This document shows positions 33,783 through 42,803 of a DNA stretch of 45,266 nucleotides, one piece after another. How positions within the stretch are numbered: position 1 is the first letter of the stretch; every line of letters starts with the position of its first letter. The notes below the pieces were generated by a model. That model searched no databases, was not told the origin of the DNA, and worked only from the letters and a program-made list of their open reading frames with translations. The stretch is from Vibrio sp. 10N.286.49.B3. GTDB taxonomy: Bacteria > Pseudomonadota > Gammaproteobacteria > Enterobacterales > Vibrionaceae. The position numbers and the translations under genes were made by a program. Location of the stretch: the NCBI RefSeq assembly GCF_002873395.1, contig NZ_MCUV01000026.1:1-45266 (forward strand), read 5' to 3'.

Positions 33783-34004
33783 TTGGTTAACATAGACTTA
33801 TCAGTTCCGGAGTTGAAAGAGTTCATACTCAATGACAGCACTCCATTCAAGGTGGTTGACCCAACTAGCCTACCCCAAAAAACGCAGCTTGCCATGTGCG
33901 AGTTTATGAGGGGAAAAACAGCTCCACATCTTTTGTACATCTATTCCCATGACTATGCGTCTTTCCGAAATTTAGTTATTTCAGGAAAAATAATTATCAA
34001 GTGA
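33783..34004 (+). CDS. Small 73-aa protein coupled to the ParB-like gene
   Basis: A TTG start at 33783, preceded by GGAGAAG inside the end of the ParB-like gene, opens a 73-codon frame (MVNIDLSVPELKEFILNDST; HLLYIYSHDYASFRNLVISG). The well-placed ribosome site and 2-bp gap support a real gene despite the TTG. No motif is recognised. Its C-terminus ends 47 bp before the hsdR stop on the other strand. Confidence 0.6.
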   Translation: MVNIDLSVPELKEFILNDSTPFKVVDPTSLPQKTQLAMCEFMRGKTAPHLLYIYSHDYASFRNLVISGKIIIK

Positions 34005-34050
34005 AAAAAGTGAAGATGGCAAGCTACTATGCCTGCCATCTTCGATTACT

Positions 34051-37000
34051 TTACTTATACCACCCATCTGCCAGCACTTCAGCTTGCTCTAGCACAAGCT
34101 TAATCGCCTCTTCAGCAGCATCTGGCGGGTATTTCCATCTACGTAGTAATCGACGAACGAGGTTGCGCATACGAGCACGAACACTATCTCTCTTTTGCCA
34201 ATCAACCGTTGCTGACTTACGCAGTTGATGAGTTAACTCAATGGCAAGCTTACGTAAGTTGTCATCACCCAGTTCTCTAACCGAGGATTCGTTGTCTACC
34301 AATGCGCGATAGAAAGCTATTTCGTCGACAGAGAGGTTCAGCTTATCTAATAACTCTCCATCTTCTTGCATCTCTTTCGCCCATTGAATCAACTCCTCGA
34401 TAACTTGAGCCGTTTCAATGCTGCGGTTATGGTATTTTTGCAGCGTCGACATAATACGTTCAGAGTATTTCTTCTCCTGTACGACGTCGTTCTTCATGCG
34501 AGATTTAACCTCATCACGAAGCAGCTTTTCTAACAGCTCTACGGCAAGGTTCTTCTCTTTCATGTTCTTAACATCTTCTAAGAACTCTTCAGAGAGAAGC
34601 CCGATATTTGGCTTATCAAGCCCAACCATAGTGAAAATATCATCAACACCATCGGCTACAACTGCATTATTTAGAATTTGCTTCAATGCTGTATTGCGCT
34701 CCTCATCAGTGCGCTTCTTGTCTACCGTTGAGTGCTTGATAAAAGCTGTCTTGATCGCAGAGTAAAAGGCAATTTCGTTCTTATAACAGTGAGTTTCATC
34801 CATAGTACTACACAGTGAATATGCTTTAGCCAAAGCCGCCATCACATCGAGGAATCGCCTCTTTCCGTCCCTGACTTGTTTTCCGTTAGCGTCAGTATGA
34901 GATAAACCTGACAAATGGTTAACTGCTCCCGGTAACAAGCGCAATGCATCCGATTCAAAGTCCGGACGATAGTTGAATACCTTTGTATCAACGGGGGTTG
35001 CGAACATACCTCGAATGATATCAACCTTTTCCATTAGTACAGCAAACGCTTCTGCCGTATCGACGGTGGGTTGTCCCTTACCTTGGCTATTAGTGTAGGT
35101 TTTTAGTGCATTTTTAAGCTCATTAGCGATACCAATATAGTCGACAACCAAGCCACCGGGCTTATCTTTAAAGACTCGGTTTACACGAGCAATCGCCTGC
35201 ATTAGGTTATGCCCTTTCATTGGTTTATCTATATACATGGTATGGCAACAAGGTGCATCGAATCCTGTTAGCCACATGTCTCGTACGATGACGAGCTGAA
35301 GCTCATCGTCAGTATCCTTGTAACGCTTCTCGAATAGCTTTTTGGTTTTCTTATCGTGGATGTGAGGCTGCATCTTTTCTTTGTCTGATGCAGAGCCAGT
35401 CATCACAATCTTAATTGCACCTTTATCGGTATCTGGGTGATGCCACTCTGGTTTAATAGCAACAATAGCATTGTAGAGATCGACACATATCTCTCGGCTC
35501 ATCGAGACAATCATGGCTTTACCGGGAAATGTCGATGTTCGAGTAGTGAAGTGCTCAACAAGATCTTTTGCAACTTGTTCAATGCGAGGCTCTGCACCTA
35601 CCAGCTTTTCTAATGTTGCCCACTCTGATTTTACTTTTTCACGATCTGCCGTTTCTTCATCTTCACCGATTTCACCTTCAACTTTATCGTTAAGCTGCTC
35701 AATTTCATCTTGGTTAATATCAAGCTTTGCAAGGCGAGATTCGTAGTAGATAGGCACCGTTGCACCATCGTCAACGGCATCTTGAATATCATAGATAGAA
35801 ACATATTCGCCAAATACACCACGCGTGTCTTTATCATCCATCGCGATTGGCGTGCCTGTAAAGCCGATGAATGAAGCATTAGGCAGTGCGTCACGCATGT
35901 ACTTGGAATAACCATAAACGTACTTGTGACCCGTTACAGTGCCGTTTTTGTCCTTCACTTCCACCATTTTTGACTTGTTGCCATACTGGCTGCGGTGCGC
36001 CTCATCAGAAACGACAACAATATTACTTCGCTCAGACAGCCTAGGGTGCTCTGTCTCTTCATCTAATAAAGCGAACTTTTGAATCGTCGTGAATATGATG
36101 CCGCCAGACTGCCGATTTAAAAGCAGCTCACGCAACGCATCTCGGTCGTCCGCTTGTTGAGGTATTTGCTTTAACGTCTCTTGCGCCATCCCAAAGGTGT
36201 TGTAAAGCTGACCATCGAGATCATTTCGATCAGTTACCACCACAATCGTTGGGTTATTCATGGATGCTTGCTGTAACAGTTTACTCGCGTAGCAAACCAT
36301 AGAGATGCTTTTGCCACTACCTTGAGTATGCCAAACAACCCCAGCCTTACCACTGCCTTGCTTAATCTTTTCTAATGCAGGGATAGTGCTCTCAAGGAAG
36401 TTACCAGAGGTATTGGCGGCACGAACCGTCGCCTCAACAGCCGCTCTCACTGCGTGGAACTGGTGATAACCTGCAATTTTCTTGATGATTTTGTCGTTGT
36501 CGGTTTCGAATAGTACAAAGTAACGAATATAGTCGAGGAGTAGATCTTGCTTGAAGAAGCCACGAACCATGGTTTCTAATTGAAATTCCAATAACGGTCT
36601 ATCGTCCTCCGTAGCGACTGTTTTCCAAGGTAAGAATCGCTCTTTATTTGCCGTTAATGAACCAACGCGAGCCGTCCAACCATCACTGACAATTAACGCT
36701 TCATTGAAAACAAACAGATCTGAAATTTCATCTTTGTAGGTTTGAAGCTGATTGAAGGCATTCCAAATGTCGGCATGGTCATCGGCTGGATTTTTTAACT
36801 CGATGACTGAGATTGGTAAGCCGTTAATAAACACCACAACATCAGGACGGCGATTACCTTTTGTACCTGTAATCGTAAACTGATTCACGATAAGGAACTC
36901 ATTGTTATCTGGCGTCGTAAAATCCATTAACTGAGCGTGAGTATGCTTTGTCTTCGATTCGCCATCTTCAACATCCGTGTATTCGACAGGCACTCCTTCA

Positions 37001-37275
37001 ATCACAAACTTGTGGAAGGCACGGTTGTTTTTAATGAGAATGGGCGTATCGGGGGAAGATACCGTGTTAACCACATCATTCAGTGCCTCTATCGGAAGCT
37101 CTGGATTGATAATTGTTAACTGATTTAATAGCCTCTGTTTTAATACCACTTGGTGGTAATCGTCACGCTCTGCATCGTCGCCATCAGGTGCGATGTCATA
37201 GCCATTTTTATAGAGGTAACCTTGGTCGGTGAACCACCTAATACATTCTTGTTCTAACTGGTCTTCTGTGATCAC
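34051..37275 (-). CDS. hsdR: Type I restriction enzyme, HsdR subunit
   Basis: A 1074-aa motor/nuclease subunit of normal length. The N-terminal PD-(D/E)XK nuclease has Asp145 (NRRPDVVVFINGLP), Glu159 and Lys161 (SVIELKNPADD), followed by a QLQTYKDEI stretch like the Q-box that follows the nuclease in HsdR. The SF2 translocase follows: Walker A TQGSGKSISM (about 317-326), DEAH at 424-427 (VVVSDEAHRSQYG), and FTGTPIAM. Helicase motif VI appears as QAIARVNRVF. It cuts unmodified DNA after ATP-driven translocation with HsdM and HsdS. It is the last gene of the operon hsdM-hsdS-ank-193 aa-hsdR, 51 bp after the 193-aa gene, and looks intact. Confidence 0.97.
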   Translation of the reverse strand: MITEDQLEQECIRWFTDQGYLYKNGYDIAPDGDDAERDDYHQVVLKQRLLNQLTIINPELPIEALNDVVNTVSSPDTPILIKNNRAFHKFVIEGVPVEYTDVEDGESKTKHTHAQLMDFTTPDNNEFLIVNQFTITGTKGNRRPDVVVFINGLPISVIELKNPADDHADIWNAFNQLQTYKDEISDLFVFNEALIVSDGWTARVGSLTANKERFLPWKTVATEDDRPLLEFQLETMVRGFFKQDLLLDYIRYFVLFETDNDKIIKKIAGYHQFHAVRAAVEATVRAANTSGNFLESTIPALEKIKQGSGKAGVVWHTQGSGKSISMVCYASKLLQQASMNNPTIVVVTDRNDLDGQLYNTFGMAQETLKQIPQQADDRDALRELLLNRQSGGIIFTTIQKFALLDEETEHPRLSERSNIVVVSDEAHRSQYGNKSKMVEVKDKNGTVTGHKYVYGYSKYMRDALPNASFIGFTGTPIAMDDKDTRGVFGEYVSIYDIQDAVDDGATVPIYYESRLAKLDINQDEIEQLNDKVEGEIGEDEETADREKVKSEWATLEKLVGAEPRIEQVAKDLVEHFTTRTSTFPGKAMIVSMSREICVDLYNAIVAIKPEWHHPDTDKGAIKIVMTGSASDKEKMQPHIHDKKTKKLFEKRYKDTDDELQLVIVRDMWLTGFDAPCCHTMYIDKPMKGHNLMQAIARVNRVFKDKPGGLVVDYIGIANELKNALKTYTNSQGKGQPTVDTAEAFAVLMEKVDIIRGMFATPVDTKVFNYRPDFESDALRLLPGAVNHLSGLSHTDANGKQVRDGKRRFLDVMAALAKAYSLCSTMDETHCYKNEIAFYSAIKTAFIKHSTVDKKRTDEERNTALKQILNNAVVADGVDDIFTMVGLDKPNIGLLSEEFLEDVKNMKEKNLAVELLEKLLRDEVKSRMKNDVVQEKKYSERIMSTLQKYHNRSIETAQVIEELIQWAKEMQEDGELLDKLNLSVDEIAFYRALVDNESSVRELGDDNLRKLAIELTHQLRKSATVDWQKRDSVRARMRNLVRRLLRRWKYPPDAAEEAIKLVLEQAEVLADGWYK

Positions 37276-37326
37276 ATGATTCCCTCAAATTCGAAAGTCT
37301 TTTTTATTATTCTCGTAGCACAACAC

Positions 37327-37908
37327 TTAGAATGGCAGCCCAAATAACAAGCCAATTCCGAACCCAATCGGGCTAACTGGTATTGCTACATCAGCTACGA
37401 GTTCTGCTAAGCCCTCGCTCGCAACATCACTTGCTACAGATTCACCTACGCTGTGAACCATTTCACCAGCTAATGTTTCTGACACCGTATCAGTCAATGC
37501 TGCATTATCAATTCCTGAATCGATCACCAATGTGTTATCAAAACTATCGGCAACTTCACTCGTAACAAGAATTGGGATATCTGAGTTTTCAGCAAGTGTC
37601 TCGTTGATATAAGAAACACTGTCGGTCGCTTTTAATTGCACTTCAGCCGCTATATCACCATCACTCATTAATGCAATATCAGAAACAGGATGGTTGGTTG
37701 CTTCAAAGAGCATGGCATCCATACCCTGCCCGTTGAGTGCAGCCACAACCTCTTGTTCGAAAACAATGCCTTTGATGTTGCTGATATGCCCTGACATAGC
37801 ATCAGGGTTAACATCAGCAAAGTAATCAAGGATCTCGTCGTTACTTGCAAGCTCTAGCTCGTTATAGCCACGACGGACTGCATCAAAAACGGAACTTTGA
37901 GCAATCAT
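37327..37908 (-). CDS. PD-(D/E)XK-like small protein with hydrophobic tail, embedded in the hsd operon
   Basis: A 193-aa protein. Residues 47-93 carry a nuclease-like pattern: FEQEVVAAL (E51/E53), then HPVSDIALMSDG with Asp77, then AAEVQLKAT with Glu89 and Lys93, the D...ExK layout of PD-(D/E)XK enzymes. Residues about 130-170 are acidic and Ser/Ala rich, and the C-terminus (IPVSPIGFGIGLLFGLPF) is a glycine-rich hydrophobic tail that could insert in a membrane. It overlaps the ankyrin gene by 4 bp (ATGA), so the two are translationally coupled. A role as an effector that the ankyrin protein or the RM complex controls is my inference; no such family is known to me. Confidence 0.55.
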   Translation of the reverse strand: MIAQSSVFDAVRRGYNELELASNDEILDYFADVNPDAMSGHISNIKGIVFEQEVVAALNGQGMDAMLFEATNHPVSDIALMSDGDIAAEVQLKATDSVSYINETLAENSDIPILVTSEVADSFDNTLVIDSGIDNAALTDTVSETLAGEMVHSVGESVASDVASEGLAELVADVAIPVSPIGFGIGLLFGLPF

Positions 37909-39104
37909 TGTTGGCGCGTCTGTTCTAGCAATTCAGTAATTTGTGAGAAGCTGGTTTCCTTCAAAGCGCCATATTTAGTTTTGGGGGCACTTATTCTGGC
38001 AAGATCTTGAGCTGTATTACCATTTGACGTTCGAAACTCTAAATTTACATTTAATTGAACCGCTTGATTAACCGTTTCTAAATAGCCTTTATCTGCTGCA
38101 ACCATCAATGGAGACCAGCCGTCTTTATTTCGAAAGTTAAGGTTAGCGCCATTACTATTAAGCAACTCTAACGTGGATGCTTGATTATAAGTAGCCGCCC
38201 AATTTGCTGCCGTTCTACCAGACTTACTATGAAGGTTGGCATCCGCACCTTTGTCTATAAGCAACGAAATAAATTCATTTTTGCCATTTTGAGCTAATAA
38301 GGATAACGCTGGATGTGAATCTTTATTTCTTGCATTCGGATTCGCACCAGCAGTAACGAGCGCTTTTATCATTTCGTCATCACCTTTAGTAACAGCGATA
38401 ATCAGCATCGTTTCTTTATCTTCATTTTCAACATCTGGATTTACGCCATCAGCGAGTAGCTTCTTAGCGATGTTGACATGCCCATTTTGATACGCTGACA
38501 GCATCGCCGCTTCTGAATACTTCGCGCTGAACACCGCTCCTTCAGCGAGTAGCTTATCTACCACCTCTAAGCGTTGTTTAAAGTACGCGCCCGTAACCGC
38601 ATTCCAACCATCATTGTTACAAACATCGACGGCAGCTCCGTGCTTAAGTAGAAACTCAACCGCTTTGATTCGACCTTTCATTGATGCCCAAATTAATGGT
38701 GTCCAGCCCTTGTCGTTACGAATGTTAACTTCAGCGCCTTTTTCGACCATCAACTCAGCGAGTTCAAAATATTCATTGTCTAAACAAAGCAACAATGCGC
38801 TGCTCATTTGTTGTGGTCGATAGTTAGGGTTTGCGCCTTTGTGTAACAGTGCTTTAGCAATGTCCAAGAAACCTAGTTCGACTGCTAACCGAAGTGGATT
38901 ATGGCCTGCATGATTAATATCAAAACCGTCCACTTCGATGAGCACTTCAGCCAATGATGAGAAACCAAATTTCAATGCCAACTCAAATGGCGTTGCTCCC
39001 TGCTCATCAAACACGGTATTAACCAGCTCAGGCTGCTGTTCAATCACATCCTTCAATAACGCCAGATTACCAGATTCAATAGCTGTTAATAGTTGCTCAG
39101 TCAT
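37905..39104 (-). CDS. Ankyrin-repeat protein embedded in the hsd operon
   Basis: A 399-aa cytoplasmic protein made almost entirely of about eleven ankyrin repeats, for example GWTPLIWASMKGRIKAVEFL (about residues 127-146), GWNAVTGAYFKQRLEVVDKL and GWSPLMVAADKGYLETVNQA. There is no signal peptide and no catalytic motif, so it should be a protein-binding scaffold. Its start lies 8 bp inside the 3' end of hsdS and its end overlaps the 193-aa gene by 4 bp, so all are translated from one mRNA. Ankyrin proteins are not standard HsdRMS parts. It may bind HsdR or hold the 193-aa protein in check. Confidence 0.9.
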   Translation of the reverse strand: MTEQLLTAIESGNLALLKDVIEQQPELVNTVFDEQGATPFELALKFGFSSLAEVLIEVDGFDINHAGHNPLRLAVELGFLDIAKALLHKGANPNYRPQQMSSALLLCLDNEYFELAELMVEKGAEVNIRNDKGWTPLIWASMKGRIKAVEFLLKHGAAVDVCNNDGWNAVTGAYFKQRLEVVDKLLAEGAVFSAKYSEAAMLSAYQNGHVNIAKKLLADGVNPDVENEDKETMLIIAVTKGDDEMIKALVTAGANPNARNKDSHPALSLLAQNGKNEFISLLIDKGADANLHSKSGRTAANWAATYNQASTLELLNSNGANLNFRNKDGWSPLMVAADKGYLETVNQAVQLNVNLEFRTSNGNTAQDLARISAPKTKYGALKETSFSQITELLEQTRQQ

Positions 39105-40395
39105 TCAGGTTAACCTCTGCGATGTCTAACTCGATTTCGCCGGAAAGCAATTTAGGAAGTAGCGTATCTCGTAACGATACCAAAGTTGCATTTTGTGCTC
39201 TATTTTGAGGAATCAACTGATAAAACTTATCGACGATAGCGGAGAAAGTTTCACGTAGCTCAACTGGTGGTACAGCCATTTCCCAGTTCATGATTGCAGT
39301 CTTATCACCACGCGGCATTTTTGCGCCCTTCGAGGTTCTAGTCATGTATTCGAAGAATGTATCTTGATAAAGCAAATTCATCAGGTATGAGTCACTGTTT
39401 GCACTAACTGATTCAAAACCAAGAACATCATTGGAGCGACCACCACTTCCCTCAGCCAACCAGATCTTCTTAAAGTAAGGACGGATGTTTGAAACTAAGA
39501 TGTCTCCTGACTTATATGCTGCGACCGTTTTAGCTGTTGGAAGCTTAGATGCAGCGGTTACACCTTTCTTTTCAGCGAGCATATTCTCTGTCGAGATATA
39601 ATTTTCAAGTGTAATCGTGTCGGTGTTTGTTCTTGCTGAGCAGTATTTAGCTACGTCGCTCAGAGTGCCAACTTCCCAACCTTCTGGTATCAAACCCAAC
39701 TCAGACTCAACAAGCTTTTCTGGGAATAGCGAGGCAGTAGCTGCATCCATCCCTTCTGGTTGCTCGCCATTCATCTTGGCTTTGACTGGATCGAAGTCGA
39801 CAAACCATGACTTGAAGATGGCTTGCGCCATTTCTTCTAGAGTTTGGTTAGTTTTTGTATTGAGTAGGATTTTATTCTCAAATTGCTCTAATACATCCCC
39901 AATATTTCTCTGTATATCCAAAGGAGGCTTTGAAATTTCCAATGACTCAAGCATCGATTTAGTTAGGGCATTTCGAGTGGCCCCTGTACTTGCAATTGTA
40001 AGAAGGTAATTTTGCATCTTGGTTGATGTCAAAAAGTACCGAAGGTAACGGTGATCAAACTCGTCTGGCTTTACACGAAGAATTGCCACATGTTGATTAA
40101 CACGTGCTGGAAGGTACTCCTTTGGTGCAAGACAAACTCTAGCTACGGAATCACCAGTAATATTAATCAAAATATCATTAGATTCGATTATGACATTCTT
40201 CAGCTTTTGAGCAGCTTCTGAAGTTATGTAAACCAAGCCTTCAGCTTTAAAACCATCATTGTAAATATTTTGACTACGAATCAGTGTAATTTCACCGCTA
40301 TCCAAATAAACGCTACTCCCCCCCCTTGGGGTCGCTCCGCTACCTATTTTTGAACAATATTTCCCTAAGGCTACAGTAGGCCAATTACAGCTCAT
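39097..40395 (-). CDS. hsdS: Type I restriction-modification specificity subunit HsdS
   Basis: A 432-aa protein with two target-recognition domains, about residues 1-160 and 220-390, each followed by a conserved helix. The first conserved helix region is TLEEMAQAIFKSWFVDFDPV, followed by KAKMNGEQPEGM, and the second domain begins LGLIPEGWEVGTLSDVAKY. The length is typical of complete two-TRD subunits, so it should recognise a bipartite asymmetric DNA site and position HsdM and HsdR. It overlaps hsdM by 11 bp and the ankyrin gene by 8 bp. The recognition sequence cannot be read from the protein. Confidence 0.96.
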   Translation of the reverse strand: MSCNWPTVALGKYCSKIGSGATPRGGSSVYLDSGEITLIRSQNIYNDGFKAEGLVYITSEAAQKLKNVIIESNDILINITGDSVARVCLAPKEYLPARVNQHVAILRVKPDEFDHRYLRYFLTSTKMQNYLLTIASTGATRNALTKSMLESLEISKPPLDIQRNIGDVLEQFENKILLNTKTNQTLEEMAQAIFKSWFVDFDPVKAKMNGEQPEGMDAATASLFPEKLVESELGLIPEGWEVGTLSDVAKYCSARTNTDTITLENYISTENMLAEKKGVTAASKLPTAKTVAAYKSGDILVSNIRPYFKKIWLAEGSGGRSNDVLGFESVSANSDSYLMNLLYQDTFFEYMTRTSKGAKMPRGDKTAIMNWEMAVPPVELRETFSAIVDKFYQLIPQNRAQNATLVSLRDTLLPKLLSGEIELDIAEVNLND

Positions 40396-42088
40396 AACCT
40401 AACCCCGCTAGATTCTTCTTGATCTCAGATTCTAGCGTTGCTGATTCTGAAAACTGCTCACTCAATTTAGCCGTTAACGTTGCCATCTTCTCGCCAAATG
40501 GAATGCCATCATCTAGCTCTTCAGTAGCGCCAACGTAACGTCCCGGTGTCAGTACAAAATCATGCTTGGTGATTTCTTCTAGCGTTGCTGATTTGCAGAA
40601 ACCAGCTTGATCTTCATAAGCAACACCATGGACTTCTTCACCCGTTTTCCAAGCGTGAAATAGATCGGCTACTTTCTTAATGTCATCAAAACTAAAATCA
40701 CGAAGTACACGGTCTTTCATGAAGCCAAGGTTACGCGCATCAATGAATAGCACTTCACCCTTACGACCACGCAGTTTACGACCCGCTTTATCTACACGAG
40801 GGTTCTTATTCTTAGTTAAGAACCAAATACATGCGGGGATCTGAGTGTTAGTAAACAGTTGACCGGGAAGTGCTACCATACATTCAATCAAGTCATTTTC
40901 GATTAATGCCTGACGAATAGTGCCTTCGTTGTTGGTCGTTGAACTCATAGAACCATTTGCCAACAGAAGCGCCTGAGAGCCTTCAGGTGCTAAGTGATGA
41001 AGCATGTGCTGCATCCATGCGAAGTTCGCATTACCTGATGGTGGTTGACCGTATTTGAAGCGAGGATCGTTATCATCAACACCCGTGTTCCACTCTTTCA
41101 TGTTGAATGGAGGGTTAGCCATAATGAAATCAGCACGAAGGTCAGGGTGTTGCACGTTAGTGTAGGTACTTGCAGGCTCTTTACCGAAGTCGTAATCAAG
41201 ACCACGGATCGCCATGTTCATCGCTGCTAGTTGCCACGTTGTATGGTTATATTCTTGACCGTAGATTGAGATTTTCTGCTTCTGAGTAAGAGCATCAACC
41301 TTCTTCTCGTTTGCATGACGCTCGATGAACTTCTCTGACTGAACAAAGAAACCACCAGAACCCATTGCTGGGTCATAGACACGACCTTCAAATGGTTCAA
41401 TCATTTCAACGATCAGCGTTACGATTGATGCTGGCGTATAGAACTGACCACCTTTTTTACCTTCAGCCAATGCGAACTGACCAAGCATGTATTCGTACAC
41501 ATGACCAAGGATATCTTTACTGTTTAGGTCTGCATGAACAAACGGAATGGTAGCAATCAGGTTAATAAGCTCATTTAGCTTGGCTTGATCAATCTTCAAT
41601 GAAGAGTATGACTTATTCAGTACGCCTTTCAGTTTCGGGTTGTCGCGTTCAATACCTTCAAGGGCATTATCAATAAGATGACCGACAGAAGTGATTTTTT
41701 TCGGCTTACCATTAATATCAAGTTCAGCACCACCAATAACCAATGGGCCATTGTCTTGCAGGAACTGCCAACGAGATTCAGTCGGTAGCCAGAACACGTT
41801 TTTTTCTGTGTAGAAATCACGTTGTTCAAGCTCAATGGCTATCTCTGCCGCTAGCTCATCTTCAGAGTAATCAGCAGGATCCAAGTAGTATTCGTGCTCA
41901 GGGTTAGCAATGTCAGCTTTGATCTCATCCTGACGCAGCTTAAACGCATCAGAGACGTACTTAACGAAAATTAGACCTAACACTGCGTGTTTGTACTGCG
42001 CTGCGTCTAGCGTTGAGCGTAGCTTGTCTGCGGCGTTCCAAAGCTTGCCTTCAAGCTCTTTCAAATACTGTTGTTCTGTTTGATTCAT
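40385..42088 (-). CDS. hsdM: Type I restriction-modification DNA methyltransferase HsdM
   Basis: A 567-aa N6-adenine methyltransferase subunit. The N-terminal helical domain (residues about 1-130, LEGKLWNAADKLRSTLDAAQ) binds HsdS. The SAM-binding motif I is DPAMGSGGFF at about 239-248 and the catalytic NPPF motif is at 325-328 (MANPPFNMKEW). It methylates host DNA at the HsdS site to protect against HsdR. It is the first gene of the operon, with the ATG at 42088 in MNQTEQQYLKELEGKLWNAA. The promoter should lie in 42089-42198, between it and the divergent recombinase remnant. Confidence 0.97.
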   Translation of the reverse strand: MNQTEQQYLKELEGKLWNAADKLRSTLDAAQYKHAVLGLIFVKYVSDAFKLRQDEIKADIANPEHEYYLDPADYSEDELAAEIAIELEQRDFYTEKNVFWLPTESRWQFLQDNGPLVIGGAELDINGKPKKITSVGHLIDNALEGIERDNPKLKGVLNKSYSSLKIDQAKLNELINLIATIPFVHADLNSKDILGHVYEYMLGQFALAEGKKGGQFYTPASIVTLIVEMIEPFEGRVYDPAMGSGGFFVQSEKFIERHANEKKVDALTQKQKISIYGQEYNHTTWQLAAMNMAIRGLDYDFGKEPASTYTNVQHPDLRADFIMANPPFNMKEWNTGVDDNDPRFKYGQPPSGNANFAWMQHMLHHLAPEGSQALLLANGSMSSTTNNEGTIRQALIENDLIECMVALPGQLFTNTQIPACIWFLTKNKNPRVDKAGRKLRGRKGEVLFIDARNLGFMKDRVLRDFSFDDIKKVADLFHAWKTGEEVHGVAYEDQAGFCKSATLEEITKHDFVLTPGRYVGATEELDDGIPFGEKMATLTAKLSEQFSESATLESEIKKNLAGLGYEL

Positions 42089-42198
42089 TAGGAGTTTTCT
42101 TGTTATAGAAATATTCCGTCAATCATACCACTGGATGCAGCATTGTCTTTGATTTCTGCCTTACTTAAAGAGCATTTTTATGAAGTAAGGAGCACATT

Positions 42199-42794
42199 AT
42201 GGAAGCTTGGAATAAAGGAAAGCGTGTAGGTCAGAAGAAAGCCTTCAAACTAGAAGACATTTGGCGCATCCGTATTCGACTTGAATTGGAAGAGCGCTTG
42301 TTTGAGCTGGCGCTGTTCAATTTAGCCATCGACTGTAAGTTGCGTTCGTGTGATTTACGTAACTTAAAAGTGCAAGATGTCAGTCGCAGTGGCTGCGTAA
42401 TGTCGAGAACAATCGTTAAGCAACAGAAGACCCAACAGGAAGTACACTTCGAAATCACGCCCAAGACGCAGCAAACCTTGTCACAATGGATCATTCAAAA
42501 CTCGTTGTTACCAACAGACTATCTGTTTCCAAGCCCACTCCGTGAGGGGCAGCCCATCTCGTACCATTACTACACCACACTGGTTAACCGATGGGTTACT
42601 GATATCGGGCAGATAAAACGCAATACGGCACGCATTCACTGCGCAGAACCAAGGCTTCTTTGATCTACGCTAAAACGAAGAATCTTAGAGCTATTCAATT
42701 ACTTCTTGGTCATGCTAAGTTAGAAAGCACGATTGAATACCTTGGTGTTGAGATTGAAGATGCACTGAGGATTTCAGAGAGTTGTGAGACTTGA
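42199..42794 (+). pseudogene. Tyrosine recombinase disrupted by a frameshift
   Basis: The first reading frame (MEAWNKGKRVGQKKAFKLED, arginine box in NLAIDCKLRSCDLRNLKVQD) matches a compact integrase family of about 195 aa. It runs out of frame near 42630, ending in unrelated residues and a stop at 42663. One frame over, THSLRRTKASLIYAKTKNLR and IQLLLGHAKLESTIEYLGV continue the family to a stop at 42794, with the HxLRR, GH and Tyr positions kept. A single-base deletion at about 42628-42636 explains both parts, so catalysis is lost unless frameshifting restores it. It is divergent from hsdM and is likely a relic of the event that brought in this cargo. Confidence 0.85.
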
Positions 42795-42803
42795 GGAGCC
42801 GTT

